Positions 24,777-33,297 of a stretch of DNA of 38,042 nt are shown here, one piece after another (position 1 is the first letter of the stretch; each line of letters opens with the position of its first letter). The position numbers and the translations under genes are program-made. Source of the stretch: Pirellulales bacterium (GTDB lineage: Bacteria; Planctomycetota; Planctomycetia; Pirellulales; Lacipirellulaceae). The notes beneath the pieces are model-generated. The model was not told the origin of the DNA and made no database searches. It was given only the letters and a program-made list of their open reading frames with translations. The stretch is taken from assembly GCA_019636345.1 (NCBI GenBank), contig JAHBXQ010000013.1:1-38042 (forward strand), given 5' to 3'.

Positions 24777-25820
24777 TCACTCGGACAACGAGGGCCTGGG
24801 CCCCGAGGGCGCTGGCGCCGGCCGCCGCGTCTCGACTGCAGGGGGCGATTGCAGCCGCGCGAGTAGCGCCTGCGGATCGCAGGTCGGAGCGAGCATCTCG
24901 ATCGCCAACAGGACGGCTCCCAAAACAGGAGGGGCCTGACCGGCGACAAGCTCGGCCTTCGGCAATCGTGCTGCCAACGCGGCGCGCAGCGGCCCGAGAA
25001 ACGCCTCTCCCGCGTCGACCAGTCCCCCGGTCGCAGCGACCGGGATCCGCAGCAGCACGTCGTCGAACGCCAATCTGTGCGACACCGTCGCGGCGAGTTC
25101 GGCCAGTTCGGCGACCCCGGCGTCGATGATCCCCCGCGCGACGGCGTCGCCCTGCTCCGCCTCGGCGACGACCAACCTCGCGAGCTCGGCGATCTCGCTC
25201 CGCGTCATTCCGTCAAGTTCCACGCGCGCCAGCAAATGAAGCGGCGATTCCAGACTTAAGCCCGCCAGGACCGCCGGAGTAAGTTTCGTCGCCGGGCCGC
25301 GACCGTCGAACTCCCGGGTCGCGGCGATCATCGCTTGCAGGCCGAGCCAATGGCCGCTGCCGACGTCGTCGAGCGTGGGTCCCCATCCCCCGGACTTCCA
25401 ACACCGCCCTTCGGCGTCGCGCCCGTAACAAGACGAACCGGTCCCGGCGATAATCACGATCCCCTCGCGTCCGCCAAGGCAACCCTGATGGGCGATTCGC
25501 AAGTCGTGATCGACGCCGATGCGATCGCGCGGCGCCCAGGGCGCGACCTCGACGACCGCTCGGATCGCGGCCTTGTCCTCGGGCGTAACGATGCTCCCCA
25601 GCCCGAGAAAAATCGCCGCCAGCGGCTGCGCCGCGCATCCCGCAGCAACCCGTGCGCGCTCGAGCGCGAGATTGAGATTCGCCGCAAACCCCGCGGAGCC
25701 GACGTCGTGGTAGTTGCCCGAGCCGGCTTCGCCGATCCCCAGCAGGCGTCCCTCGACGGACGCCAACGCCACGCGAGTTCGCGTCCCGCCGCCGTCCGCT
25801 CCTGCGACAATCGCCGTCAT
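24777..25820 (-). CDS. BadF/BadG/BcrA/BcrD-type ATPase, N-acetylglucosamine-kinase-like
   Basis: This 347-residue ASKHA-fold protein opens with AIVAGADGGGTRTRVALA (phosphate-1 loop), has GREGIVIIAGTGSSCYGR (phosphate-2) and a GPTLDDVGSGHWLGLQAM block typical of the GlcNAc-kinase-like subgroup. It probably phosphorylates an amino sugar or related sugar in the cytoplasm. It lacks the Fe-S cysteines of the benzoyl-CoA reductase activators, so kinase rather than activator is favoured. It follows the GntR/LacI regulator after 45 bp on the same strand and is probably controlled by it. Confidence 0.85.
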   Translation of the reverse strand: MTAIVAGADGGGTRTRVALASVEGRLLGIGEAGSGNYHDVGSAGFAANLNLALERARVAAGCAAQPLAAIFLGLGSIVTPEDKAAIRAVVEVAPWAPRDRIGVDHDLRIAHQGCLGGREGIVIIAGTGSSCYGRDAEGRCWKSGGWGPTLDDVGSGHWLGLQAMIAATREFDGRGPATKLTPAVLAGLSLESPLHLLARVELDGMTRSEIAELARLVVAEAEQGDAVARGIIDAGVAELAELAATVSHRLAFDDVLLRIPVAATGGLVDAGEAFLGPLRAALAARLPKAELVAGQAPPVLGAVLLAIEMLAPTCDPQALLARLQSPPAVETRRPAPAPSGPRPSLSE

Positions 25821-25865
25821 CGTCGGTGCTCGAAATTCAATGGCCAGGCGCGGATCACGATCGCG

Positions 25866-27131
25866 TTAACGCAACGGCGACTCGAACTGCGGACGGGGCA
25901 TCCGCGGTTGCGGAGCGGAGCACGTGGAGCCGCGGACGACAAGCTCAGCGTCGATCACGATCTGTCGCGGCTCGCGGTCGGTCCCCGTGATCTGCGCCGC
26001 CATCGCCTCGTAAGCGGCATGCACGAACGGTTGAATCGGCAGCCGAATGGTCGTTAGCGGCACCGGCAGCAGTTCGGCAATCGGGTCGTCGTCGAAGCCC
26101 GCCAGCCTCACGTCGACGCCGATCCGCAGCCCGTGAGCCATCAGGTGTCGCCCCAACAGCGCTGCGTAGCGGTCCATCTTGCAGATGATTGCATCGGGAC
26201 GGCCGTCGTCGAGGATGCGGTCGCAAAAATCGCGCGTGAGGTCAATCTCGTCTGCGGCGAACACCAATTCGGAATCAACCGTCAACCCGTGCAAACGATG
26301 GGCCTCGTGATACCCGGCCAGCCGATCGGCGACCGCGGTCGAAACCTCCGGAATCCCCACGAAGGCGATGCGCCGCGCCCCTTGATCGAGCAGGTGGCTC
26401 GTCAGCAGCGCGCTGCCGCGGCGATTGTCGTACCCGATGCGGGTGTAGTTGCTGCGCCCGGGATAGGGCACAATGTCGCGGTCGATCAGCACGATGCGGC
26501 TGCCGGACCTGAGCAGCTTCTCGACGGCGCGGACATTGAGTTGCATCTCCTCGCGCGGCAACTCGGCCGGATAGTAGAACACGCCGTCGACGCCGCGCTC
26601 GACGAGCGCGTCGACCGAGGCCATGACCCGCTCCTCGAGCGTTGCGCCCCCGGCGAGACACTGCAGAGACAACGTCGACCGGCGGGTGCTAGTAAGATCG
26701 GCCAGATATTGGTGAATGAGCCCCTCGACGTAGGGGAGCCCCGCTCCCGACTCGACCCAAGGGACGAAGAAAGCCAGTTCCAGGTGCTCGGCCACCGACG
26801 CGGTGGCGCAGACATACGTCCCCGAGCCGCGGCGACGGGTGAGGAATCCCTGGATTTCGAGGTCGCGGAGAGCGCGCGAGACCGTGGTCCGAGAAACGGC
26901 GAATTGCCGCATTAACTGGGCCTCTGTCGGCAGCTTCGCCCCAGCCCGCAGTCCGCCCCCCTCGATCTGCGACCGGAGCGAGTCGTAAATCAGCCGATAG
27001 CGAGGTTTCTCGGCCACTTGATCAGTTCCGGGGGTACGCGGCGTGCTGAGGTTGTTGTGGCGAATCGACTGCCGCTGCAGAAAAGTAGGCGTTTCAATCC
27101 TAGTCCGCGGATCGGCATGTTGCAATGACAT
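25866..27131 (-). CDS. GntR-type regulator with LacI-like sugar-sensing domain
   Basis: The product has 421 residues. After an N-terminal extension, residues about 44-110 form a GntR winged helix (PRYRLIYDSLRSQI, GAKLPTEAQLMRQFAVSRTTVSRALRDLEIQGFLTRRRGSGTYV). The remainder is a periplasmic-binding-protein-like domain as in LacI/AraR (FVPWVESGAGLPYVEGL, DGVFYYPAELPREEM, IVLIDRDIVPYPGRSNYTRIGYDNRRGSALLTSHL). It is a sugar-responsive transcription factor. ATG 27131 is assumed; a TTG at 27140 or a later GTG near residue 40 are alternatives. It is divergent from the glycosidase at 27370, the probable target along with the kinase downstream. Confidence 0.87.
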   Translation of the reverse strand: MSLQHADPRTRIETPTFLQRQSIRHNNLSTPRTPGTDQVAEKPRYRLIYDSLRSQIEGGGLRAGAKLPTEAQLMRQFAVSRTTVSRALRDLEIQGFLTRRRGSGTYVCATASVAEHLELAFFVPWVESGAGLPYVEGLIHQYLADLTSTRRSTLSLQCLAGGATLEERVMASVDALVERGVDGVFYYPAELPREEMQLNVRAVEKLLRSGSRIVLIDRDIVPYPGRSNYTRIGYDNRRGSALLTSHLLDQGARRIAFVGIPEVSTAVADRLAGYHEAHRLHGLTVDSELVFAADEIDLTRDFCDRILDDGRPDAIICKMDRYAALLGRHLMAHGLRIGVDVRLAGFDDDPIAELLPVPLTTIRLPIQPFVHAAYEAMAAQITGTDREPRQIVIDAELVVRGSTCSAPQPRMPRPQFESPLR

Positions 27132-27142
27132 GTCTGACAATT
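27121..27142. promoter_or_regulatory. Possible operator at the regulator start
   Basis: GACATGTC (27127-27134) is a perfect palindrome that overlaps the start codon of the regulator, and TGACA occurs twice (27126-27130 and 27135-27139). It could be an autoregulatory operator for the GntR/LacI protein, but no second copy was found near the glycosidase. Confidence 0.2.
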
Positions 27143-27169
27143 AGATCGATCCTATAGTTCTTATATGCA

Positions 27170-27197
27170 TTGCTTTTTCAATGCCGGCGAGTATCCT
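27170..27197 (+). promoter_or_regulatory. Possible promoter of the secreted glycosidase
   Basis: TTGCTT (27170-27175) and TATCCT (27192-27197) are 16 bases apart in the AT-richer section between the divergent regulator and glycosidase. The match is weak; the remaining 170 bases up to the start hold nothing that I recognise. Confidence 0.25.
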
Positions 27198-27369
27198 ACA
27201 AACGGTTTCACGGGGCGGCTGGCAAGGTCTTCCGGGCCCTGTGTCCGGTAGGCCTCGTCCTCCCTGCCGATCTGCCGGCCGGCATCGCAAAGTGTATCGT
27301 TCGGAGCCTCATTGATTCGGCTCCCGGCTGCCTCCGCCACGGGTGCAACTCTTCCGCGGAGAACTTGTC

Positions 27370-29511
27370 ATGCTCAAGTCGATCTCGCTCACGCTCTGCC
27401 TGGGGTGCGCGGCTTGGCCGCTTGCCGCGGCGCTGGTCGCGGCCGAGGAGTCGGTCTCAACCCCGCGCGGGGTGCCGGCGCTGGACGACTTGACGAGCAA
27501 GTGGCTCGACGTGGCCGAGTTGGCCCACATGCCGACGCTCCACAACTTCCACGAGATGGCGGCCTGCGCCCCCGACCTCGTCGGCGTCCACTCCAACCCG
27601 GGCGAGCAGCTGTTCGACTGGCCGACCGGCCCGCGCTGGTTTCGCTATCGCTCGCTGCCGTTGGTCGAACTGACTGTCGACGGCGCGAAGCTCGACAGCC
27701 AATCGTGCCGATGGGATCCGCATCAGGCGCTGCGCAAGGCGACCGTCGACGGGCTCGTCGTCGAGACGGCCGTCCGACTCCCATTCGAGGGGCCTGGGAT
27801 CTTGTACGAGATCCGCCTGACGAATGAGTCGCCGCTCTTGCAGACGCCGGCCCTCGGATTGACGTTGCCCGGCCGCCTTGCACAGGTCAAAGACGGGGCG
27901 GCGGCGTATGGTCGCTTAGACGAGTATTCGCTCGACTTCGCCCACGCAATCGCTGGTCAGGAGACTGAGTTGCACTCCCGCGACGGCGCTGTCGCAGCAA
28001 CTTGGTCGCAGCGACTCGAGCCTGGCGCATCGGCAGTTTTGCGATTCGTGGCGGCTCACGGCGAGAAGGGCGCTCCGGCCGACGAAGCGGCTTCGGCGCG
28101 CCTCGCAATCGACTTGGCCCGCAGGTTCGACATCGCCTGGGACGAAGCAAAGACCGGCTGGCAAACTCGCTGGGCGCAGGCGTTCACCCCGGGCAACGCC
28201 CACTTCTCCGGCAACTTGCCCGAGTTGCAGACCGACGATGCGGCACTCCGCGAGATCTACTACCGCAGCGTCCTGACGCTGCTGGCGCTCCACCGCACGA
28301 ACCTCGCTTTGTGCGATCGCGTATTCATCACCAGCGGCGAGCGGGACAAAGGGGTCGTCTTCTTCTGGGACACTTCGATGTGGTCCAAGGTGTTCGCCCT
28401 CTTGGAACCGCGCGGCCTCAAGGAGCACCTGCGATTGTTCCTGCAGTGCGATCCCCACCGCGGCCCTGTGTGCAATCTGGCCGATGGCAGTCAGTGGGAC
28501 GGCTGGTACGCCGCGAACGATTTTACGATCTTCCAACTGGCGGCCAACTATCTGGCCGTCACGGGCGATAGCGATTTTCTGGACGAATCCCTCGGCGACG
28601 CCGCGGTCCTCGAGCGCATGGAACGACTCGCCACGAATTGGAAGACGCTGCAGCGAGACAAGTCGGTCCTGCTTGCCGACTACGGCGAGAACGAGAACTT
28701 GCTCGAGTGCGCCCCGGCGTACGTTCACCGTGTCCCGTCGTTCAACGCGGCTAACGTCTGGATGATGCGCACCGTCGCCGACTTGCACGCAGTGCGAGGC
28801 GACGACGCCCGAGCCGCCGAACTGCGGGCCGAGGCCGACGCGCTCGCTCAGTCGGTGCTCGATCTGTACAAGCCGGGGGACGGCGTGTGGCACGCGCTCC
28901 ACCGCGACGGCCGCAAAGTCGAATTGCGGCACTGCTACGATTTCGTCACCGTCGGTCGGACGATGACTCCGGACCTTACCCCTGCGATGCGGTCCGAGAT
29001 GGTCGACTTCGTCCGCCGCGAGTTGCTGACCGACCGCTGGATGCGGGCGATGTCGCCGCGGGACGAAGCGGCCCAGATCTCCGATCGCCCCGACCACGGC
29101 CCGATGGGTGCGTTCGACGCTTGGCCGGCGCTGACGGTCGATACGATGTGCGTGCTGGGCGCCTGGGGCCCGGCGGTCGAGTTCCTGCGCAGTACGCAGC
29201 AGGTCCTCGACGAGGGGGCGTACGCCCAGGCCCGCGAATTCTACGGACCGCGGCGGCTCGAACACGACGCCCCCGTGCGAATCGCCATGCGGGGGGCCTG
29301 TATGCGGGAGTGCGTTGGCGGCGGCGCGTTCGCCGAGGTGATCATCGGCACGCTGTTCGGGTTCAGCCCCAGCTTCACGGGCGAGTTGGAATTGCTGGAA
29401 CCATCGACCGACCGCGGCGTCCGCGGTGCTCTTCACGGCGTGCGCTTCGGCGGCAAACTCTGGGAGATCCGCAGCGAGGACACGGGAGTCGCCCTCCGGG
29501 AACTCCCGTAA
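27370..29511 (+). CDS. Secreted (alpha/alpha)6-barrel glycosidase, MGH1/GH63-like
   Basis: This 713-residue protein has a signal peptide (SISLTLCLGCAAWPLAAALVAA), an N-terminal beta-sandwich (about residues 30-260) and a C-terminal six-hairpin barrel (about 270-690). The barrel contains KGVVFFWDTSMWSKVFALLEP, matching the WDTS/WDS signature with a catalytic acid in GH63, GH37 and MGH1-like families, then GSQWDGWYAANDFTIFQLAANYL and PMGAFDAWPALTVDTM. It should hydrolyse an alpha-linked glycan, perhaps a glucosyl or mannosyl compound, in the periplasm. ATG 27370 has GGAGAA upstream. It is placed between the sugar regulator and the corrinoid genes. Confidence 0.75.
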   Translation: MLKSISLTLCLGCAAWPLAAALVAAEESVSTPRGVPALDDLTSKWLDVAELAHMPTLHNFHEMAACAPDLVGVHSNPGEQLFDWPTGPRWFRYRSLPLVELTVDGAKLDSQSCRWDPHQALRKATVDGLVVETAVRLPFEGPGILYEIRLTNESPLLQTPALGLTLPGRLAQVKDGAAAYGRLDEYSLDFAHAIAGQETELHSRDGAVAATWSQRLEPGASAVLRFVAAHGEKGAPADEAASARLAIDLARRFDIAWDEAKTGWQTRWAQAFTPGNAHFSGNLPELQTDDAALREIYYRSVLTLLALHRTNLALCDRVFITSGERDKGVVFFWDTSMWSKVFALLEPRGLKEHLRLFLQCDPHRGPVCNLADGSQWDGWYAANDFTIFQLAANYLAVTGDSDFLDESLGDAAVLERMERLATNWKTLQRDKSVLLADYGENENLLECAPAYVHRVPSFNAANVWMMRTVADLHAVRGDDARAAELRAEADALAQSVLDLYKPGDGVWHALHRDGRKVELRHCYDFVTVGRTMTPDLTPAMRSEMVDFVRRELLTDRWMRAMSPRDEAAQISDRPDHGPMGAFDAWPALTVDTMCVLGAWGPAVEFLRSTQQVLDEGAYAQAREFYGPRRLEHDAPVRIAMRGACMRECVGGGAFAEVIIGTLFGFSPSFTGELELLEPSTDRGVRGALHGVRFGGKLWEIRSEDTGVALRELP

Positions 29512-29757
29512 CGGGTACTGGCGTCCGCCGACACGACCGGGCTCAGCAAGAACGGCAAATAACACGACTCGATAAGGATTCCGTCGGAACGATCCCATCG
29601 CCTCGCACATGGTGTCATGCCGTCGGTAAACGATCGCCGGGACCGAAGAGCAATCACCGACGCCATCCGCGTCATTCACGGTTGCTCGGAACTCACATAG
29701 CCGCCGTCTCGCTGAGCCCCTGAACAACCGTTTTGCAGAGCAGGCCGAGGACCGACG
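29512..29757 (+). other. Intergenic region before the corrinoid genes
   Basis: No gene is seen in these 246 bases and no cobalamin or SAM riboswitch consensus was recognised. A 27-base dispersed repeat lies at 29665-29691. Confidence 0.45.
29665..29691. repeat. Dispersed repeat, copy 1
   Basis: This 27-base sequence (core CGCGTCATTC-A-CGG) matches 37604-37630 at 23 of 27 positions. Both copies lie in intergenic DNA. Confidence 0.5.
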
Positions 29758-30399
29758 ATGCCCGACTACCCCTTGATGAACCAGGCGCTCTACGAGGGAC
29801 AGGCTCCGCAGATTGAAGCGATGACCCGCGCGGCGCTCAACGAGGGTCGCGGCCCTCACGAGGTGCTCCAGGAGGGACTCATCGCAGGCATGAGCGTCGT
29901 CGGTGAGGATTTCAAGCATAATCGGCTCTATGTACCCCAAGTGCTGGTGGCCGCACGAGCCATGAAAGCCGGGATGGGGGTTCTTAAGCCCCTGTTGTCC
30001 GCCGGCGGCGAATCGAGGTCTCTCGGGACCGTCGTTATGGGGACCGTCAAAGGGGACCTCCACGACATCGGCAAGAACCTTGTCTGCATGATGGCCGAAG
30101 GGGCGGGGTTCACCATTGTCGACCTCGGGGTCGACCAGTCGGCCGAAAAGTTCATCGCCGCGGTCCGCGAGTACGACGCGGGAATCGTCGGCATGAGCGC
30201 TCTGCTGACCACGACCATGCCCTACATGAAGGTGGTCGTCGACGCCCTCAAGAACGCGGGCCTCGAACACGTGAAGGTCTGCGTCGGCGGCGCGCCGGTC
30301 AGCGAGATGTTCGCCGAAGAAATTGGCGCCGACGGCTATGGCGCCGACGCCCCCCGAGCGGTCGAACTGTTCAAAGAGTTGTATCCTGTGGCCGTGTGA
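29758..30399 (+). CDS. Corrinoid-binding protein (MtbC/MtmC/MtaC type)
   Basis: The 213-residue protein has the standard two parts: an N-terminal helical cap (about residues 1-85, VLQEGLIAGMSVVGEDFKHNRLYVPQVLVAARAM) and a Rossmann-like B12 domain. The base-off/His-on motif DxHxxG is Asp100-x-His102-x-x-Gly105 in GTVKGDLHDIGKNLV. GMSALLTTTMPYMK and GGAPVSEMFAEEIGADGYGADA are the downstream signatures. It carries the methyl group between a donor methyltransferase and an acceptor. ATG 29758 has GAGGA upstream. It leads a rightward set of five genes, but no donor methyltransferase (MtaB, MtmB, MttB type) is in the set. Confidence 0.95.
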   Translation: MPDYPLMNQALYEGQAPQIEAMTRAALNEGRGPHEVLQEGLIAGMSVVGEDFKHNRLYVPQVLVAARAMKAGMGVLKPLLSAGGESRSLGTVVMGTVKGDLHDIGKNLVCMMAEGAGFTIVDLGVDQSAEKFIAAVREYDAGIVGMSALLTTTMPYMKVVVDALKNAGLEHVKVCVGGAPVSEMFAEEIGADGYGADAPRAVELFKELYPVAV

Positions 30400-30448
30400 C
30401 GGCCCCTTGACCGGTTCGGCTTACTTCCCCAAGCAATCCGAAATCATC

Positions 30449-32089
30449 GTGGCGGCACAAGTCGACCTTAATGCGCAGTCATGCTCGGCCGAGGAGGGCG
30501 AGTCGCTGTTCGCATGCGCCGAACGCCTCGGCGTGCGAGTGCCGACTTCGTGTTACATGAACGGCAAATGCCGGGAGTGTCTCGTCGAAGTCGTCGCGGG
30601 AGGAGAGTCGCTCTCGCCGCCGACAGCCAGCGAGGCGCACCTCCGCGACGGCTTTCGCTTGGCATGTCAGGCCCGCGTTGCGGCTCCGGACGCGACGATC
30701 CGTTGCCGCACGCTTCGCCGCGGGACGATGCGAATTGAGCACTCCGCCGCGACGGGCTTCGCCGGCGCCGGCGCGGCGTCGCTCGACCCCGCGGTCACTC
30801 GCGTCGCCAAGCAGGTGCTGCTCGACGGCCGCCCCCTGACGCAGGCCAGCGGACCGCTGTTAGGCTTGGCGATCGACGTGGGGACGACCACGGTCGTCGT
30901 CCGGTTGGTCGATCTCGAGACCGGCGTGATCCGTGCCGTGCAATCGTTCGAGAACCCGCAGCGCTTCGCGGGGAGCGACGTTATGGCCCGCATCCGCTAC
31001 GACGGCGAGAACCGCGGCCGGCTGCTGCAGCGGACCCTGCTGGCTTACCTGGGGCACGCGATCGAAGAATTTGATTGCGACCCGGCCGCCATCTACGAGG
31101 CAATCGTCGTCGGCAACACGACGATGCGCGATCTCGTGTTCGGACTCGACGTTCAGTCCGTCGGCCAGCGGCCCTATCGCTCGCTGACTGAGCACGAACT
31201 CGCCGAAGGCCGCAGGACGTCGACGACGCTGTTCGCCACGGGCAAGGACCTGCGGCTGCCGATCCACCCGCAGGCGCACGTCGTCGGATTGCCGATCGTG
31301 GGGGGGCATGTTGGGGCCGACGCGGCGGCGTGCTTGCTGGCGGTCGGATTGCTCGACGAGGACCGCACCGTTGCCGTGATGGACGTGGGAACGAACACGG
31401 AACTGGTGGTCGGCAATTCCCGCCGGCTGCTCGCCGCCTCGTGCCCCGCGGGGCCGGCGTTCGAGGGAGGCGCCATCGCCTGCGGCATGCCGGCTCTCGA
31501 CGGGGCGATCGAATCGATCCGCCTCTCGGCCGACGGCGTCCCGTCGCTGCGAACCATCGGCGACGCGCCCCCCGAGGGAATCTGCGGCTCGGGGCTCATC
31601 GCCGCACTCAGCGAGCTGCTGCGCACCGAGCGGATCGATCGCTTCGGCCGGTTCGTCAACGGCGATCACTGCTTCGTGTTCGACGAGGCCCGGAACGTGT
31701 ATCTCGCCGAGTCCGACGTCAGCGAGTTGGCCCAAGCCAAGGGCGCCAACGCCGCGGGCCTGCAGATCGTTCTCAAGCGGTACGGCATCGGACTGGCCGG
31801 ACTCGATCGGTTCTACCTTGCCGGCGGTTTCGCCCGGCATATCGACGTCGACGCCGCGCGGCGGATCGGGCTCATTCCTAACATGCCCGACGACCGAATC
31901 GTCCAGATCGGCAATGCGGCAATCGAGGGGGCGACCTTGGCTCTCTGCTCCATGAGCGCCCGACGTCGCCTGGAACAGTGCGTCGCGCAGATCGAGCACG
32001 TGGAACTCGAAACCGATCCGGATTTCTTCGATCGCTTCGTCGACGGCTGCCAACTGGCGCCGCTTGAGCAACTGACGCCCGCTCCATGA
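30449..32089 (+). CDS. Corrinoid reductive activator, [2Fe-2S] plus ASKHA ATPase (RACo/RamA-like, DUF4445)
   Basis: The product, about 546 residues, restores the Co(I) state of oxidised corrinoid proteins using ATP. Its N-terminal plant-type ferredoxin has Cys35-x5-Cys41-x2-Cys44 and Cys73. Then follow a linker and an ASKHA domain: LGLAIDVGTTTVVVRLVDL, a GNTTMRDLVFGLD block, MDVGTNTELVV, and DUF4445 motifs PAGPAFEGGAI and FYLAGGFARHIDVDAARRIGLIP. It resembles RACo rather than RamA since the Fe-S cluster is N-terminal. GTG 30449 is the likely start; the frame is open further upstream and TTG 30407 remains possible. The stop overlaps the next ATG (ATGA at 32086). Confidence 0.88.
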   Translation: MAAQVDLNAQSCSAEEGESLFACAERLGVRVPTSCYMNGKCRECLVEVVAGGESLSPPTASEAHLRDGFRLACQARVAAPDATIRCRTLRRGTMRIEHSAATGFAGAGAASLDPAVTRVAKQVLLDGRPLTQASGPLLGLAIDVGTTTVVVRLVDLETGVIRAVQSFENPQRFAGSDVMARIRYDGENRGRLLQRTLLAYLGHAIEEFDCDPAAIYEAIVVGNTTMRDLVFGLDVQSVGQRPYRSLTEHELAEGRRTSTTLFATGKDLRLPIHPQAHVVGLPIVGGHVGADAAACLLAVGLLDEDRTVAVMDVGTNTELVVGNSRRLLAASCPAGPAFEGGAIACGMPALDGAIESIRLSADGVPSLRTIGDAPPEGICGSGLIAALSELLRTERIDRFGRFVNGDHCFVFDEARNVYLAESDVSELAQAKGANAAGLQIVLKRYGIGLAGLDRFYLAGGFARHIDVDAARRIGLIPNMPDDRIVQIGNAAIEGATLALCSMSARRRLEQCVAQIEHVELETDPDFFDRFVDGCQLAPLEQLTPAP

Positions 32090-33297
32090 CCCAAGTCCTC
32101 CGCTTACGACCGACGCCCGCATGGCAGGCCCTCGATACGACCGAGGACCCGCCCGCGGAGTTGGTGCGCCGTCACCTGGGCGTCCCGAGCGAGGCCGAAT
32201 GGGAAACTCGGTTCGACGAGTTGCTCGAGCGCACCCGCCGCTGGTATCGCGCCAACGCTCGGCCCTGGGCGATCCTGCGGCGTCGGCCCGTCGTGCGGAT
32301 CGACGACCCCGCGATCCGTCTCGACGCCGAGCATGTGCTGACAAGTGCGACGCTCGCACGGAGTTTCTCCCGCGGCGGGGTCGACGAGGTCGTTTTGTTC
32401 GGCGCCACTGCCGGCGCCGAGGTCGATCGTCGACTCGCCGACATGTGGCAAGCAGGTCGCCCCGACGAGGCGATGTTCCTGAACGCCTGGGCGATCGCCG
32501 TTGTGGAGCACCAGCGGGCACAGGCCGAGCAGCTTGTGCGATCGGAGGCCGCCCGCCAGGGGCGCGTGGCGCTCCCCCGCTACTGTCCCGGCTATCCCGG
32601 GTGGGAGCTGGCCGATCAAGCGGCGCTCTTTACCGCAATGTGCGACGGCGACGCTCGCGACCATCACGTTCCGATCGAAGTCCTCCCCTCCGGCGGCCTG
32701 ACCCCGGCCAAGTCGACCCTGGCGGCGTTTGGCGTCGCTCCAGCGACTGCGACGGGCCAAACCCTGGACTGCGTGCGGGACTTCGCGATCCAAGTCGATC
32801 GGCCAACCGCCGCAATGCAGCCGCCGCCGGCGTACGCGTTCCCTCTCAAAACGCTCTCTCTGTGGCGCACCAAGCGGCTGACGATCACCGGGGGCGGTTC
32901 TGCTGGCGACTCCGGACGCTCCGTCGCCGCCGTGTTTCGCTTCGACGGCTCGACCTGCACGAACATGGGCGTGCCGCTGGCGTTCGAGTACCGCGTCGAA
33001 TTGCAGCGAGAGCTCGGCGGCGCCTATCGCATCGTCGGTTGCGACTGCGCCCCCGCAGCCGATCGCCCCGGGTATCAGTCGATGTGCCGCTACCTCGACG
33101 CTCCCCGACAGTACATGGACGAATTGGCCGCCTATCGTCCGCTCGTGGGAAGCCTTCTCGACGAAGCCCTCGCCTGGAACCCGCCCACGAGTCCTGCGGG
33201 GTGCCTTTGCTCGCAGGCCAGCCAGGATCACAAGTGGCGAGCCGTGTTTCACACCATTCACTTTGCACTCAACGGCCATGAGCAACCGATTGCTTGA
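32086..33297 (+). CDS. Methionine-synthase activation-domain-like protein with Cys-rich C-terminal extension
   Basis: The product has 403 residues. Residues about 85-245 resemble the MetH reactivation domain: VVLFGATAGAEVDRRL, then RYCPGYPGWELADQAALF, EVLPSGGLTPAKSTLAAFGVA, which correspond to the RYSPGYGDWPLxDQ and PxKSxSAIxG blocks of MetH. In MetH the domain binds AdoMet and re-methylates inactive corrinoid. The C-terminal 150 residues are not in MetH: they hold Cys291, two CxC motifs (Cys319/321, Cys373/375) and Cys334, which could bind metal. It overlaps the activator (ATGA) and the following methyltransferase (20 bp). I do not know a described family for the extension. Confidence 0.75.
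   Translation: MTQVLRLRPTPAWQALDTTEDPPAELVRRHLGVPSEAEWETRFDELLERTRRWYRANARPWAILRRRPVVRIDDPAIRLDAEHVLTSATLARSFSRGGVDEVVLFGATAGAEVDRRLADMWQAGRPDEAMFLNAWAIAVVEHQRAQAEQLVRSEAARQGRVALPRYCPGYPGWELADQAALFTAMCDGDARDHHVPIEVLPSGGLTPAKSTLAAFGVAPATATGQTLDCVRDFAIQVDRPTAAMQPPPAYAFPLKTLSLWRTKRLTITGGGSAGDSGRSVAAVFRFDGSTCTNMGVPLAFEYRVELQRELGGAYRIVGCDCAPAADRPGYQSMCRYLDAPRQYMDELAAYRPLVGSLLDEALAWNPPTSPAGCLCSQASQDHKWRAVFHTIHFALNGHEQPIA

Noticed and set aside
29512-29757. Possible cobalamin or SAM riboswitch ahead of the corrinoid genes
   Set aside because: I found no B12-box-like or SAM-box-like conserved block; only a weak hairpin near 29577-29590.
27916-30270. A 784-codon open frame on the minus strand
   Set aside because: It is antisense to the glycosidase and the corrinoid protein, both strongly supported by motifs.
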